Assembly: GCA_003511885.1 (NCBI GenBank)
Contig: DOIX01000291.1
Span: forward strand, 7,454-21,008
Length of the DNA stretch: 13,555 nucleotides
From: Cyanobacteria bacterium UBA11153
Lineage (GTDB): Bacteria > Cyanobacteriota > Cyanobacteriia > Cyanobacteriales > Coleofasciculaceae
Direction of reading: 5' to 3'
The notes under the pieces: generated by a model
Database searches by the model: none
Seen by the model: the letters and a program-made list of their open reading frames with translations, nothing else
Told to the model about the DNA's origin: nothing
Shown: positions 6,463-13,450 of the stretch, piece by piece
Layout of the letters: each line of letters starts with the position of its first letter
Numbering within the stretch: the first letter of the stretch is position 1
Program-made: the position numbers and the translations under genes

Positions 6463-6504
6463 ATGTCTAATGTAGGTAAGAAATTCATTTTTTTCATTAA
6501 ATAG
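6463..6504 (+). CDS. Possible 13-codon micro-ORF with own terminator
   Basis: ATG at 6463 has GAGAGG 6 nt upstream, one of the better Shine-Dalgarno matches in the window. The frame encodes MSNVGKKFIFFIK and ends at TAG 6502-6504, which lies inside the first arm of a plus-strand terminator. It is short, basic and hydrophobic. No family is recognised. The combination of ribosome site, frame and terminator with no other plus-strand gene nearby suggests a small transcript, coding or not. Chance remains quite possible. Confidence 0.25.
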   Translation: MSNVGKKFIFFIK

Positions 6505-6536
6505 GTCTACTTGAGAATAGCCGACCTATTTTTTTT
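6499..6536 (+). terminator. Plus-strand intrinsic terminator
   Basis: AAATAGGTC (6499-6507) and GACCTATTT (6523-6531) pair perfectly over 9 bp around a 15-nt loop and run into T to 6536. No known plus-strand gene lies upstream for 1.5 kb, so it implies a short unannotated plus-strand RNA. On the minus strand it lacks a T-run. Confidence 0.6.
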
Positions 6537-6548
6537 GGGCAAGGAGTA

Positions 6549-6579
6549 GGTCAATCCCTTACGGAGTGAGGGATTGACC
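6549..6579 (-). promoter_or_regulatory. Hairpin overlapping WD40-kinase stop codon
   Basis: Arms 6549-6562 and 6566-6579 pair over 14 positions with one G-T wobble, around a 3-nt loop. The hairpin covers the stop codon at 6559-6561 and the last six codons. No U-run follows on the minus strand. It could protect the mRNA 3' end or stop transcription poorly. Confidence 0.55.
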
Positions 6580-8544
6580 GATTGTTGTCGCCCCGTCAGC
6601 CCAAATCTTAATCGTCTTATCCATACTGCCACTCACCAATATTTTCCCATCTGGAGTAAAAGCCAGAGTATAAACCTCCTGTAAATGCTCCCTAAGAGTA
6701 GCAATCGCTTCCCGATTGCGCCAAATTTTAATAGTTTTATCCATACTACCACTAGCAAAAGTTTCCCCATCGGGACTAAAAGCCAGAGTACCTACTCTAC
6801 TTTGATGAGCTTTAAGCATAACTAATTGTCGCTGCTCTGCCAAATCCCATAAATGGATTGTGCCATCAAGATTTCCCGTCGCTAAAATCCGCCCATCTAG
6901 ACTCAAAGCAACCGAACAAAAACCGCCAATAGACAAAGAGCCATTACCAAAAGTATGGCATACTTCTCCTGTCTGCAAATTCCATAATTTAACAGTTTTA
7001 TCGCCACTAACACTAGCCAAGAATTGTCCATCAGGAGACATAGCGATTCCTTTAGCAGGCGAAGCCATCGCCATGACAGATTGAGCCTCTCTCCGGCGCA
7101 ACTCCTTACCTTCGAGAAAATGCCATAATTTAATAGTGCGATCGCTACTAGCACTAACTAAGGTTTCCCCATCGTGACTAATTGCCAGACAAGTAATCCA
7201 TTTCCCCTCACCATCGATACTAAAAATTTCCCCTTCCTTATCCACAGCCCATAACTTAACGCTTCCATCGTAACTCCCGCTGACAATAACCTTCCCATCC
7301 CCACCAAAAACAACAGCAGCCACTCGATCCCTATGTCCCTTCAGAGTACAGGCTTCCAGGCGATTAGACAAGTGCCATAACCTAATTGTGCGATCCCTAC
7401 TACCACTAGCTATCATTGTCCCATCCGGACTAATGGCAATCGATTCCACCGCACCTAAATGACCTTTAAAAGTATCAATAAGTTGCCAATTTAGCGAAAT
7501 GTTACTGATAGTATTAGATAATTTAGTTGCTTCAGCATCAGGCGAAATTCTTGTCGGAAATAAATGAGAATCAAAAGTTTTGGGCTTGGCATAATGAGTT
7601 GTGATTTTTTGATTTTGAATTATAACTTTACCCTCACTCCCTTTTAAATCCTGAATAACTTCAACCGCCGATTGATAGCGTCGATTAGTCGCAGGTTGCA
7701 AAAGTTTATCCAAAATATATCCTAACTCATCACTTACCGGATTATTAAGCAAATAATTCCGCCACACCCAAACATTTTCACCCGTATCAAATAATTTGAG
7801 CGGATTGACATGAGTAAGTAAATGAACAGCAGTTACACCCAAACTATACAAATCGCTAGCATAAACAGCCCTCCCTTTAATTTGTTCAGGCGCAATAAAT
7901 TCCGGAGTGCCAATACTAGTCCCCTGTTTAGCAATTCCCATCCCCATCACCGACTTAGCCGCACCAAAATCAACAATAACCAACCTAGTCTTTATCGTAC
8001 AATCTCCTTTCTCCAAAGCAGAAAAAGAACGACGAATAATATTTTCCGGCTTAATATCCCGATGAATAACATGACGAGAATGGATAAAATCCAACACAGG
8101 CAATAAACTACCAAGTAAATCTCTAATCTCAGATTCCCGAAACGCCCCCTCTATCTCCAAAACCTCAGCCAAATCCTGTCCATCAATAAACTCCTGCACC
8201 AAATACTGACGACAATCCTGAGTAAAATGAGCCAATAATTCCGGAATTTGAGGATGCTTACCCAACTCATCCAATCGCACCGCTTCCTGCTCGAATAATT
8301 CAGCCGCTTTTTCCCGCTCAGTCGTTCCCTTAAATCGAGGACAAAACTGCTTAATGACACATAAAGGTTGAGAAGGCTTATCCCCATCCACCGCCAAAAA
8401 AGTTCGACCAAATCCCCCCTGCCCAATTGGATTAACAGCCCGATAACGTTCCCTCAAAAGCAACCTAGCACCGCAACAGGAGCAAAACATTTCCCCATCT
8501 AGGTTATCCGGGCAATCGCAATCTGGATTTAAACAATAAATCAT
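6559..8544 (-). CDS. Zinc-ribbon Ser/Thr kinase with seven WD40 blades
   Basis: Soluble signalling protein of 661 residues. The N-terminal zinc-ribbon-like segment has Cys4, 9, 11, 21, 23 and 24. The Hanks-type kinase domain (about 34-300) has GQGGFG at 41-46, catalytic Lys65, HRDIKPEN at 161-168 with Asp163, DFG at 192-194, activation-loop GTPEF and APE at 218-220. All are intact, so it should be active. A linker (about 305-350) leads to a seven-blade WD40 propeller, with blades ending at Trp390, 432, 474, 521, 566, 608 and 648, which probably presents substrates or partners. Blades 6 and 7 share the exact sequence SGSMDKTIKIW, suggesting recent duplication or conversion. There is no membrane segment. 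ATG at 8544 has no Shine-Dalgarno; a heptamer array begins 4 nt upstream. The architecture is common in filamentous cyanobacteria; the target is unknown. Confidence 0.97.
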   Translation of the reverse strand: MIYCLNPDCDCPDNLDGEMFCSCCGARLLLRERYRAVNPIGQGGFGRTFLAVDGDKPSQPLCVIKQFCPRFKGTTEREKAAELFEQEAVRLDELGKHPQIPELLAHFTQDCRQYLVQEFIDGQDLAEVLEIEGAFRESEIRDLLGSLLPVLDFIHSRHVIHRDIKPENIIRRSFSALEKGDCTIKTRLVIVDFGAAKSVMGMGIAKQGTSIGTPEFIAPEQIKGRAVYASDLYSLGVTAVHLLTHVNPLKLFDTGENVWVWRNYLLNNPVSDELGYILDKLLQPATNRRYQSAVEVIQDLKGSEGKVIIQNQKITTHYAKPKTFDSHLFPTRISPDAEATKLSNTISNISLNWQLIDTFKGHLGAVESIAISPDGTMIASGSRDRTIRLWHLSNRLEACTLKGHRDRVAAVVFGGDGKVIVSGSYDGSVKLWAVDKEGEIFSIDGEGKWITCLAISHDGETLVSASSDRTIKLWHFLEGKELRRREAQSVMAMASPAKGIAMSPDGQFLASVSGDKTVKLWNLQTGEVCHTFGNGSLSIGGFCSVALSLDGRILATGNLDGTIHLWDLAEQRQLVMLKAHQSRVGTLAFSPDGETFASGSMDKTIKIWRNREAIATLREHLQEVYTLAFTPDGKILVSGSMDKTIKIWADGATTIGQSLTP

Positions 8545-8548
8545 ATAG

Positions 8549-8617
8549 CAGTTGACAGTTGACAGTTGACAGTTGACAGTTGACAGTTGATAGTTGATAG
8601 TTGACAGTTGATAGTTA
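8549..8617. repeat. Heptamer array in WD40-kinase leader
   Basis: Nine full units (six CAGTTGA, then TAGTTGA, TAGTTGA, CAGTTGA) plus partial TAGTTA on the plus strand. In the direction of the kinase it reads TCAACTG repeated, then CTATATG with ATG as the start codon. The mRNA leader is therefore largely repeat, or the promoter lies within it. Confidence 0.95.
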
Positions 8618-8682
8618 GGCTATTAAATTATTTTTTTTTATAACTTTTGATTTAGACTAATTTGCTAGTTTCAGAATAAAAA

Positions 8683-9072
8683 TTATTTTTTATCTTTTTC
8701 CAGATAAACTCCAATTTTCAACCAATCGTTATGAAAGAAAAGAGCTGAAGATGATTCACAGTGTAAGAGGGAACAAACAAAAGGAGGTCGTTTGAATACC
8801 TCTATTTCGATGATATCAAAAAAATTCTCGGCATTTTGCCATATTGGACAGAAGTATATCTCGTCGGGAAATCCAGCCCGAAACCATTGATAAAGGATGG
8901 TTTGGGCTTGTTGGATAGAAACAGCATTGTATAACTCAAAATCCTCTGGAAAATCCTCAAATATTTCCACATCGAAATGATAGATAAAGCCTGAATCTGC
9001 TACCGTATTGAGTGTTTCTGCAAACTCGAGATAACCGCGAAGGAGATGAATTAATCGGGTTAGGTTTTCCAT
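8683..9072 (-). CDS. Hypothetical protein, 129 residues, unrecognised
   Basis: I do not recognise this protein. It has no signal peptide or membrane helix, is acidic and rich in aromatic residues, and includes features such as FEDFPEDFELYN and WFRAGFPDEIYFCPIW. This looks like a small folded cytoplasmic protein. ATG at 9072 is chosen because AAAGGCAAG lies just upstream and because the frame further upstream (to 9126) only reads a palindromic repeat (encoding MRHFSAYYKLL). It lies 138 nt upstream of the WD40 kinase on the same strand, with a heptamer array and an A/T-rich stretch between. Cotranscription is possible but nothing in the sequence ties their functions. An accessory or immunity-type protein is conceivable but not supported by any motif. 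Confidence 0.7.
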   Translation of the reverse strand: MENLTRLIHLLRGYLEFAETLNTVADSGFIYHFDVEIFEDFPEDFELYNAVSIQQAQTILYQWFRAGFPDEIYFCPIWQNAENFFDIIEIEVFKRPPFVCSLLHCESSSALFFHNDWLKIGVYLEKDKK

Positions 9073-9102
9073 CTTGCCTTTGCCCCAGTTATTCAATAGC
9101 TT

Positions 9103-9161
9103 GTAGTAGGCACTAAAGTGCCTCAAAATCTGATAATGTCAGGCACTAAAGTGCTTACTAC
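9103..9161. repeat. Nested palindromic repeat pair
   Basis: GTAGTAGGCACTAAAGTGCC (9103-9122) and its inverted partner ending AGTGCTTACTAC (9141-9161) form a long stem around 18 nt. Each arm also contains its own short palindrome GCACTAAAGTGC. It is a dispersed cyanobacterial-style repeat just upstream of the hypothetical gene and is why the upstream extension of that frame is rejected. Confidence 0.7.
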
Positions 9162-9200
9162 GAACCTGTTTGCACAAGTGCTATTCTACCGGAAATGATA

Positions 9201-9504
9201 TGATACCAATTTCATGTTTGTTGTGCTACAGATGGGGTCTTTGCTCCCCCCTTACTAAGCAGGGCTGTTTCATTCTCGGTGGAGAAATTAGGGAGCAGGC
9301 TCGCAGGGGGCAGGGGAGAAAGGGAGAAAGAGGATTTTTCATAATAATTAATCCCTAATTTCATTTTATTAGGATTTAGGGTGAAAAACCCTCTCCCAGT
9401 CTGGTTTTTAGCTCTATCAAATTTTTTTCTTGAAACAGCCCTGCCTTACTAAGGGGGGTTGGGGGGGGTCGATGTGTAGCGCTATTTGAGGAAATTGATA
9501 TAAC
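9201..9504. mobile_element. MITE-like ~300-bp inverted-repeat element
   Basis: The region is bounded by imperfect inverted arms of about 70 nt. The inner ends are near-perfect: 9246-9272 and 9431-9458 share CCCCCCTTA, TAAG, CAGGGCTGTTTCA. The outer ends share TACCAATTTC / TATCAATTTC and GCTACA. The 158-bp interior is purine-rich on its left half and has no gene; a 62-codon frame across it is not credible. No transposase is present. It fills the gap between trpD and the hypothetical gene and may act as the 3' end structure of trpD. Confidence 0.6.
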
Positions 9505-9510
9505 CAATAA

Positions 9511-10575
9511 CTAATCCCGTAAAAACTCCACAAGCTGCTCTAATTTAGCCCAAGCAGCACCACTTGCCATCACCTCTCTTGCTCGCGCCATACCACTCCC
9601 ATGATCTTCCAGAGGAATAACACCACCCACTTGTAAAGCCAAAGAAGCATTCAAAGCCACAACATCCTGCTGGGCAGAAGTACCCTTCCCTTGCAAAACA
9701 TCACGCAAAATTACCGCATTTTCCTCAACATCACCACCCCGAAGTGCTGCTGTAGAAGCTGGGGTTATCCCAAACAAATGAGGATTGAGAGTAGAAAGAT
9801 GTACCTCCCCATTGGATAATAAAGCCAAGTCAGTGAGATCTGCCAATCCCGCTTCATCCAGCCCTTCTCTCCCGTGTAAAGCGATCGCATTTTTGGTTCC
9901 CAACTGACATAAAGCTCGCGCAATAGTCCCAATCATCTTCGCATCGAATACACCAATTACCTGCCCAGTAGGGTGCAAGGGATTCACCAAGGGACCTAAA
10001 AGATTAAACACAGTACGAATTTTCAGGGTTTGTCGCAAAGAGGCTACAGCTTTAAGCGCCGGATGCCACCCTCGTGCAAACAAGAAAGTCACCCCCACCT
10101 CATCCAAAGCAGCTTGCACTTGTGCGGGTGGGGCTGCTAAATTAATCCCCAGTGCTTCCAAGACATCCGCCGATCCCACTCGCGACGAAGCAGAGCGATT
10201 CCCATGTTTCGCCACTCGTACCCCAGCAGCCGCCGCCACAAAGGCAACAGCAGTAGAAATATTAAAAGTTGAAGCACCATCCCCACCTGTACCGCAGGTA
10301 TCGATAACCGGAGTTTGGTGAGAAATCTCAACAGCCCCACTGATTGCAGAAGTGGGAGATTTTGATTGGGATTGGAGTACCTGCGCCATCCCCGCCAACT
10401 CTAGGGCAGAGACTCCTTTAGCTTGAATTGCCGCCAGAATTGCACCGGATAAAACTGAGGGAATTTCCTCATTGAGCCATCCCTCCATCAGATAAGCTGC
10501 TTGCTCTATGGAGAGGGATTCTCCATCAAGTAGCTGTTGCAGGAAGCTGGGAAAGTCATTGGTAGTGTAGGGCAT
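9511..10575 (-). CDS. trpD: Anthranilate phosphoribosyltransferase
   Basis: Cytoplasmic enzyme of tryptophan synthesis that joins anthranilate and PRPP to give phosphoribosylanthranilate. The 354 residues match the family length. Visible family motifs are [14 protein letters not shown] (94-107, PRPP loop), KHGNR (123-127), [11 protein letters not shown] (130-140), [13 protein letters not shown] (187-199) and HGREGLDE (234-241), whose Asp240/Glu241 correspond to the metal-binding pair. All key residues appear intact. ATG at 10575 begins MPYTTNDF; only a weak GAG lies upstream. It is alone on the minus strand, as is usual for scattered cyanobacterial trp genes, and is divergent from the PAS/GAF kinase. 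An 11-bp direct repeat and an inverted repeat lie 23-54 nt upstream and may be its operator. A trpD paralogue elsewhere in the genome cannot be excluded. Confidence 0.97.
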   Translation of the reverse strand: MPYTTNDFPSFLQQLLDGESLSIEQAAYLMEGWLNEEIPSVLSGAILAAIQAKGVSALELAGMAQVLQSQSKSPTSAISGAVEISHQTPVIDTCGTGGDGASTFNISTAVAFVAAAAGVRVAKHGNRSASSRVGSADVLEALGINLAAPPAQVQAALDEVGVTFLFARGWHPALKAVASLRQTLKIRTVFNLLGPLVNPLHPTGQVIGVFDAKMIGTIARALCQLGTKNAIALHGREGLDEAGLADLTDLALLSNGEVHLSTLNPHLFGITPASTAALRGGDVEENAVILRDVLQGKGTSAQQDVVALNASLALQVGGVIPLEDHGSGMARAREVMASGAAWAKLEQLVEFLRD

Positions 10576-10597
10576 TACTCGAAACCGAGCGATTTTC

Positions 10598-10629
10598 GAT
10601 AACTATCTTACCTTGTAAGATAACTATCT
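10598..10629. promoter_or_regulatory. Operator-like direct and inverted repeats before trpD
   Basis: GATAACTATCT occurs at 10598-10608 and again at 10619-10629, spaced 21 bp, two helical turns. Between and across them TATCTTAC / GTAAGATA (10604-10622) forms an 8-bp inverted repeat around CTT. The position 23-54 nt upstream of trpD fits a regulator site or an mRNA leader hairpin. The binding protein is unknown. Confidence 0.45.
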
Positions 10630-10705
10630 ATATTTAAGTTAGTATTGATCTTTGTTTTGCCGCAGCCACTTGGGATAGTAGCGTAGTTTAATAGAAATAG
10701 TCTGG

Positions 10706-10719
10706 TGAGAATATTCTCA
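10706..10719. promoter_or_regulatory. Perfect 14-bp palindrome TGAGAATATTCTCA
   Basis: A perfect palindrome 42-55 nt upstream of the first possible start of the kinase leader. The form TGAxAAT/ATTxTCA recalls Fur/PerR-family boxes but lacks their central base. It could control the kinase gene, trpD, or both. Confidence 0.4.
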
Positions 10720-10746
10720 TCGCGGTAAGCCAAATCTGTTGGTGGT

Positions 10747-10784
10747 GAGGGGCGGTAGCTATGCTGTTAAAGAAATGGTCATGA
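10747..10784 (+). promoter_or_regulatory. Ribosome site and 7-codon leader ORF (MLLKKWS)
   Basis: GAGGGG (10747-10752) lies 8 nt before ATG 10761, ideal spacing. That frame encodes MLLKKWS and stops at TGA 10782-10784, overlapping the in-frame kinase ATG at 10781 as ATGA. The strong ribosome site is too far (22 nt) from ATG 10775 to serve it directly. The arrangement fits translational coupling. Confidence 0.35.
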
Positions 10785-13450
10785 TCCAACTTAAGGATGA
10801 GTCCCCTAACTCAGGTAATCTCCAAATTTTATCGACATTTGCCGAGGAGATACCCTTTGCCGTAGCGATGCTCGATCGCGAGCTGCGTTACTTGGTCGTG
10901 TCTCGTCGCTGGCTCATGGATTACGGGATTCATAACCAGAATATCATAGGTCGGTATCATTTGGAAATATTTCCCTGGTTGCAGGAAGAGGGAATGGGAG
11001 AGACAGAAGAGAAATTAGACTTGTCCAGAGAAAACTCATTCCTCGTTCCTCCAAGCTCAAAACTTGCTTTTCCACATCTTTGGCAACGGTGGCAAGCAAT
11101 TTTTGCTTCTTGTTTAGCGGGAGAAACTCACATCAGCTCTACTGATTATTTCATCAAATCTGATGGATTGCGGCAACAAGTTAAATGGAAAATTGACCCG
11201 TGGCGAACGAGTCTGGGTGAGATTGGTGGAGTCATAATGTTTGCCGAGTTGCTAGAGAGAGAAAATTTAGATCCCTCTACTTTATTATTAGAGAATCAAG
11301 ATAAATGTTCTCCCCTTCTTCCTCAAACAGAGGTAAAAACTGGCATAAATTTGAGCAATAGCGATCGAGAATATCTGGAACAGGAAACTGTCGAGGAGCA
11401 ACTTTCACAAACCTTTTTGCGGGAATCAGAAGAAAGCTTAGAAGAGCGACTGCGGGAGAGTGAGGAAAGATTCCGCGCTACTTTCGAGCAAGCAGCAGTT
11501 GGGATAAAACACAAGTCTATTGATGGTAAATTACTCCGGGTAAACCAAAAATTTTGCGATATTGTTGGGTACACCCGCCAGGAAATTTTGGCAATGAAAT
11601 CCTGGACTATAACCCATCCAGACGATGTGGATTGCGATCGCAATTACCAGAGATCTCTGGCTGCGGGTGAGATTGAAACCTATTCCATAGAAAAGCGCTA
11701 CTTACGCAAAAATAATACAGTAATTTGGGTACAAGTTACTGCTTCATTAGTTCGTAATTGTCAAGGCGATCCTAACTATTTGCTTTATGTAGTTCAAGAT
11801 ATCAGTTCTCGAAAAAATGCTGAATTTGCCCTACAAGAAAAGAGCCGAGAATTGCACGAAACCGCAAGGCGGGAAGCACTGTTAAATCGACTATCTACAG
11901 AAATCCGCAATAGCTTGGATTTAAACACGATTTTAGAAACTGCTGTCCAAGAAATCAGGCAAATGTTGCAAATCGATAGGTGTCATTTTGCTTGGTATCA
12001 CCCTGATGAATCTCAACCTTATTGGGAGGTAGTAAAAGAAGCACGTCATCCCAATTTACCGGATTTAATTGGTCGTTATCCTGCGGATCTTGTTGGACCT
12101 TTCAGTCAGCGAATATTAGATTTAGAAATTCTGCGAATTGATAATGTAGAGACTGTCAGCGATCCCAGTTTTCATAAATTTGTGCGCTCCCTAGGCTATA
12201 CCTCTGTGTTACTCTTACCCATGCAGACTCCAGGCGGTACTATTGGTGTAATTAGTTGCAGTCATGCTCAATCTCCTAGAGTCTGGAGTGATAGCGAAGT
12301 TGAACTCTTGCAATCGGTAATGGTGCAACTTTTGATTGCAATTAAACAAGCGGAACTCTATGCTGATAGCTGTAGAGCGATGGAACAAGCTCAACAACAA
12401 GCAACTCGCTTAACTCAAATCTTGCGGGACTTACAACAGACTCAAGCTCAATTATTACAAACTGAAAAAATGTCAAGTTTGGGTCATCTTGTTGCTGGTG
12501 TAGCTCATGAAATTAATAATCCAGTTAACTATATTTACGGCAATATAATTTATGCTCAAGAATATTGCCAAGATATTTTAAGTCTGGTTCAACTTTATCG
12601 AAGTATTTACCCCAATCCTCCCGCCATAATTAAAGAAAGGATTGATGGCATCGATTTGGAATTTTTAATGAGCGATTTTGCTAAACTCCAAAATTCGATG
12701 AAAATTGGTGCAGAAAGGATTCGAGAAATTGTTCAATCTCTACGGACTTTTTCTCGTTCCGATGAATCGGGAAGGAAGCGGGTAGACATTCACGAAGGGA
12801 TTGAAAGTACGTTAATGATTCTCCAATATCGCCTTAAAGGTAAACCGGGATTGCCCGGAATTCAGGTAATCAAAGATTATGGAAATCTTCCACCAATTGA
12901 GTGCTATCCCGGACAAATGAATCAGGTATTTATGAATTTACTGACTAATTCGATTGATGCAATAGAGGAAAAAATAAGTTACTTTGAATCAAAAATAGAG
13001 GATAATTTATCAGAAATTACTATCCATTATTCTCCTGGTATTACGATTCAAACTGGATGGGTTTATAGGGATAATTCGAATTTAATCCAAATCGATGGCA
13101 TGGAAGATAATATTTATGAGAGCAATTATTATCCCTATTCCGGCAAAGAAGCGCGAGCTAAGACTGTTACTTCTTCCTCATTCCCATTCCCGAAAGAAAG
13201 TTGTCTTGAGGATAAAAAGTTACATGTTTTTATTCGCATCGCAGATAATGGCTCTGGGATGAATCAGGAGACAAAAAAACAGTTATTCGATCCTTTTTTT
13301 ACAACCAAACCTGTGGGGAAAGGCACTGGTTTAGGTTTGGCAATTAGCTATCAGATTGTTGTGGAAATCCATGGCGGTAAGCTATTTTGCAATTCAATTC
13401 CTGGTGAAGGGACTGAATTTATCGTTCAGATTCCGATGAGGAGCAGTTGA
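10775..13450 (+). CDS. PAS-PAS-GAF sensor histidine kinase
   Basis: Soluble sensor kinase of about 891 residues with no membrane segment. Order: divergent PAS (about 15-158), acidic helical linker with ESEERFRATFEQA, PAS/PAC (about 220-350), GAF (about 366-530), coiled coil, HisKA with His578 in AHEINNP, and HATPase with N-box Asn721/Asn725, DNGSG (824-828), FDPFF (838-842) and GKGTGLGLAIS (848-858). All catalytic motifs are present. About 50 extra residues, polar and Tyr/Ser-rich, lie between the N-box and DNGSG, where the family is usually short. There is no receiver domain and no adjacent regulator, so the partner is elsewhere. The start is uncertain: TTG 10739 and GTGs follow a longer frame; ATG 10775 and ATG 10781 are the plausible starts, the latter overlapping a leader ORF. 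The stop TGA lies in the first unit of a heptamer array. Confidence 0.94.
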   Translation: MVMIQLKDESPNSGNLQILSTFAEEIPFAVAMLDRELRYLVVSRRWLMDYGIHNQNIIGRYHLEIFPWLQEEGMGETEEKLDLSRENSFLVPPSSKLAFPHLWQRWQAIFASCLAGETHISSTDYFIKSDGLRQQVKWKIDPWRTSLGEIGGVIMFAELLERENLDPSTLLLENQDKCSPLLPQTEVKTGINLSNSDREYLEQETVEEQLSQTFLRESEESLEERLRESEERFRATFEQAAVGIKHKSIDGKLLRVNQKFCDIVGYTRQEILAMKSWTITHPDDVDCDRNYQRSLAAGEIETYSIEKRYLRKNNTVIWVQVTASLVRNCQGDPNYLLYVVQDISSRKNAEFALQEKSRELHETARREALLNRLSTEIRNSLDLNTILETAVQEIRQMLQIDRCHFAWYHPDESQPYWEVVKEARHPNLPDLIGRYPADLVGPFSQRILDLEILRIDNVETVSDPSFHKFVRSLGYTSVLLLPMQTPGGTIGVISCSHAQSPRVWSDSEVELLQSVMVQLLIAIKQAELYADSCRAMEQAQQQATRLTQILRDLQQTQAQLLQTEKMSSLGHLVAGVAHEINNPVNYIYGNIIYAQEYCQDILSLVQLYRSIYPNPPAIIKERIDGIDLEFLMSDFAKLQNSMKIGAERIREIVQSLRTFSRSDESGRKRVDIHEGIESTLMILQYRLKGKPGLPGIQVIKDYGNLPPIECYPGQMNQVFMNLLTNSIDAIEEKISYFESKIEDNLSEITIHYSPGITIQTGWVYRDNSNLIQIDGMEDNIYESNYYPYSGKEARAKTVTSSSFPFPKESCLEDKKLHVFIRIADNGSGMNQETKKQLFDPFFTTKPVGKGTGLGLAISYQIVVEIHGGKLFCNSIPGEGTEFIVQIPMRSS

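Noticed and set aside
6903..7154. Minus-strand frame overlapping the WD40 region
   Set aside because: Shadow of the repeated WD40 coding sequence in another frame; no independent start signal.
9170..9358. 62-codon plus-strand frame in the trpD downstream gap
   Set aside because: It lies across the inverted-repeat element, has no ribosome binding site and gives a low-complexity Arg/Gly-rich peptide.
11870..12360. GAF domain of the kinase as a bilin-binding cyanobacteriochrome, because of a Cys-His pair in IDRCHF
   Set aside because: The Cys-His lies early in the domain in the common LQIDRC position, not at the chromophore-binding site after the DxCF-type region, which lacks a cysteine.
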